Source: Polyangiaceae bacterium
GTDB lineage: Bacteria; Myxococcota_A; Polyangia; Polyangiales; Polyangiaceae
Assembly: GCA_016929495.1 (NCBI GenBank)
Contig: JAFGIS010000070.1
Coordinates: 1 to 59,281 of the forward strand
Reading direction: 5' to 3'
DNA length: 59,281 nucleotides
This document shows positions 58,737 through 59,281 of the stretch, one piece after another; the first letter of the stretch is position 1; each line of letters opens with the position of its first letter. Below the pieces are notes generated by a model. It saw only the letters and a program-made list of their open reading frames with translations, ran no database searches and was not told where the DNA came from. A program made the position numbers and the translations under genes.

Positions 58737-59281
58737 ATGTCCCTCGAAGCCCTGAAACCCGAGCTCAGCGCCCTGCCGGCAGAGCAGCTGCGCTCGCCCA
58801 ACATCCCCATGGCCAGCGCTCTGCAAGAAGCCAGCGATCTGGCCGAGCTCTGTCGCCGCAGCAACATCCACGACGCCATGGTGGCGGTGGGTCTGCCCGG
58901 CAACTTCGTGGCTGACTTGGACCAGCGCGTCGGTGCGGCGCGCCAGGCCCAGTCCATCTGGGTCAGTGCGCGCGACCAGACCAAGTCGCGCACACTGGTC
59001 GAGCTCGAAGCGCGCGCGACCGAGCTCCGCAGCGAGCTCGTGGCCGCGGGTCGCTACAACCTCCGCAACGACCCCGAGGCCCAGGCCACACTGTCATCCA
59101 TCCGTGGCGGCGAAACGGTCGCCGATCTCGTGCAGGATCTGTTCGATCTCGGTACCGTGTACGAGGGTCACCTCGACGCGTTCGCCGCGGATCAATCGTT
59201 CGATGCGCCGGCTCGCGTGGCCGAGGCGCGCGCCGTGGCGCAGGAGCTGTCGCAGAGCATCAGCGACGAGCGGCTCGATCC
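58737..59281 (+). CDS. Hypothetical helical protein (3' partial)
   Basis: 181 residues visible from ATG 58737 (MSLEALKPELSALPAEQLRS), open to the end of the window. AGAAAGAG lies just upstream. The chain is almost all helix, rich in Ala, Glu, Arg and Leu (MASALQEASDLAELCRRS, RAQVGAARQAQSIW-like stretch, LVELEARATELRSELVAAG, GGETVADLVQDLFDLG, ARVAEARAVAQELSQSISD). No membrane segment, no known domain. GC3 is high and strand-consistent, supporting a real gene. Confidence 0.68.
   Translation, partial: MSLEALKPELSALPAEQLRSPNIPMASALQEASDLAELCRRSNIHDAMVAVGLPGNFVADLDQRVGAARQAQSIWVSARDQTKSRTLVELEARATELRSELVAAGRYNLRNDPEAQATLSSIRGGETVADLVQDLFDLGTVYEGHLDAFAADQSFDAPARVAEARAVAQELSQSISDERLD

Noticed and set aside
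58116..58871. 251-residue minus-strand frame with GYGR-type repeats
   Set aside because: It covers the phased repeats and antisense of both the Septu HNH gene and the last gene; the repetitive peptide is a consequence of the 21-bp pitch.

Overview
The window looks like chromosomal DNA of a large-genome myxobacterium (Myxococcota, probably Polyangia/Sorangiineae). The evidence is the very high GC content with strong GC3 bias, many lipoproteins built as lipobox + Gly/Ser/Thr-Gly-Gly linker + C-terminal domain, a Hanks-type Ser/Thr kinase with a Pro/Ala-rich extracytoplasmic tail, GYF/AgmX-like envelope proteins, Cys-rich repeat lipoproteins and a MYXO-CTERM-like sorting tail. This is inference from composition and families; no rRNA, tRNA, CRISPR array or complete insertion sequence was seen.

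Layout. 0-12 kb: a YdiJ-type FAD/Fe-S oxidoreductase (5' truncated by the window), a GYF-domain membrane protein, a DUF2239 protein with an inverted repeat at its start, small envelope proteins, an SGNH hydrolase, a CDP-alcohol phosphatidyltransferase, a Cys-repeat lipoprotein, and a TetR regulator divergent from pgpA. 12-31 kb: an M28 peptidase divergent from purE, two tandem paralogous lipoproteins each with two DUF3237-like domains, an aldo/keto reductase, a Ser/Thr kinase, an AgmX-like protein, an Ig-like lipoprotein, a response regulator-GGDEF diguanylate cyclase, a two-gene membrane protein/phosphoesterase operon, and further Gly-linker lipoproteins. 31-34 kb is a small accessory patch: a Nudix hydrolase, a C-terminally truncated reverse transcriptase of the diversity-generating-retroelement (DGR) type, a kinase fragment and an Rpn-type nuclease. 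34-46 kb: an M6 metalloprotease, an overlapping DAHP synthase/gamma-glutamyltranspeptidase pair, an NTT-like transporter fused to HEAT repeats and a cyclic-nucleotide domain, and a SEC-C protein with a RelE-like tail.

46-58.2 kb reads as a defence/conflict island: an HNH nuclease with a minisatellite linker, a Gly-linker lipoprotein, a 1372-residue protein fusing a degenerate metallophosphoesterase, NACHT NTPase, TIR and FGE/C-type-lectin-like domain, a second HNH nuclease with eight copies of an 18-residue repeat, and a Septu-like ATPase/HNH pair. After it comes an intergenic region with two sets of short phased repeats, then a gene that runs off the window.

The most notable object is the 49.5-53.6 kb protein. 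Both of its enzyme-like end domains have lost catalytic residues, while the central NACHT and the TIR NADase-type motifs look intact. This suggests a sensor, NTPase switch and TIR effector in one chain. Its C-terminal fold is the type that DGRs diversify, and a DGR-type RT remnant lies 17 kb away.
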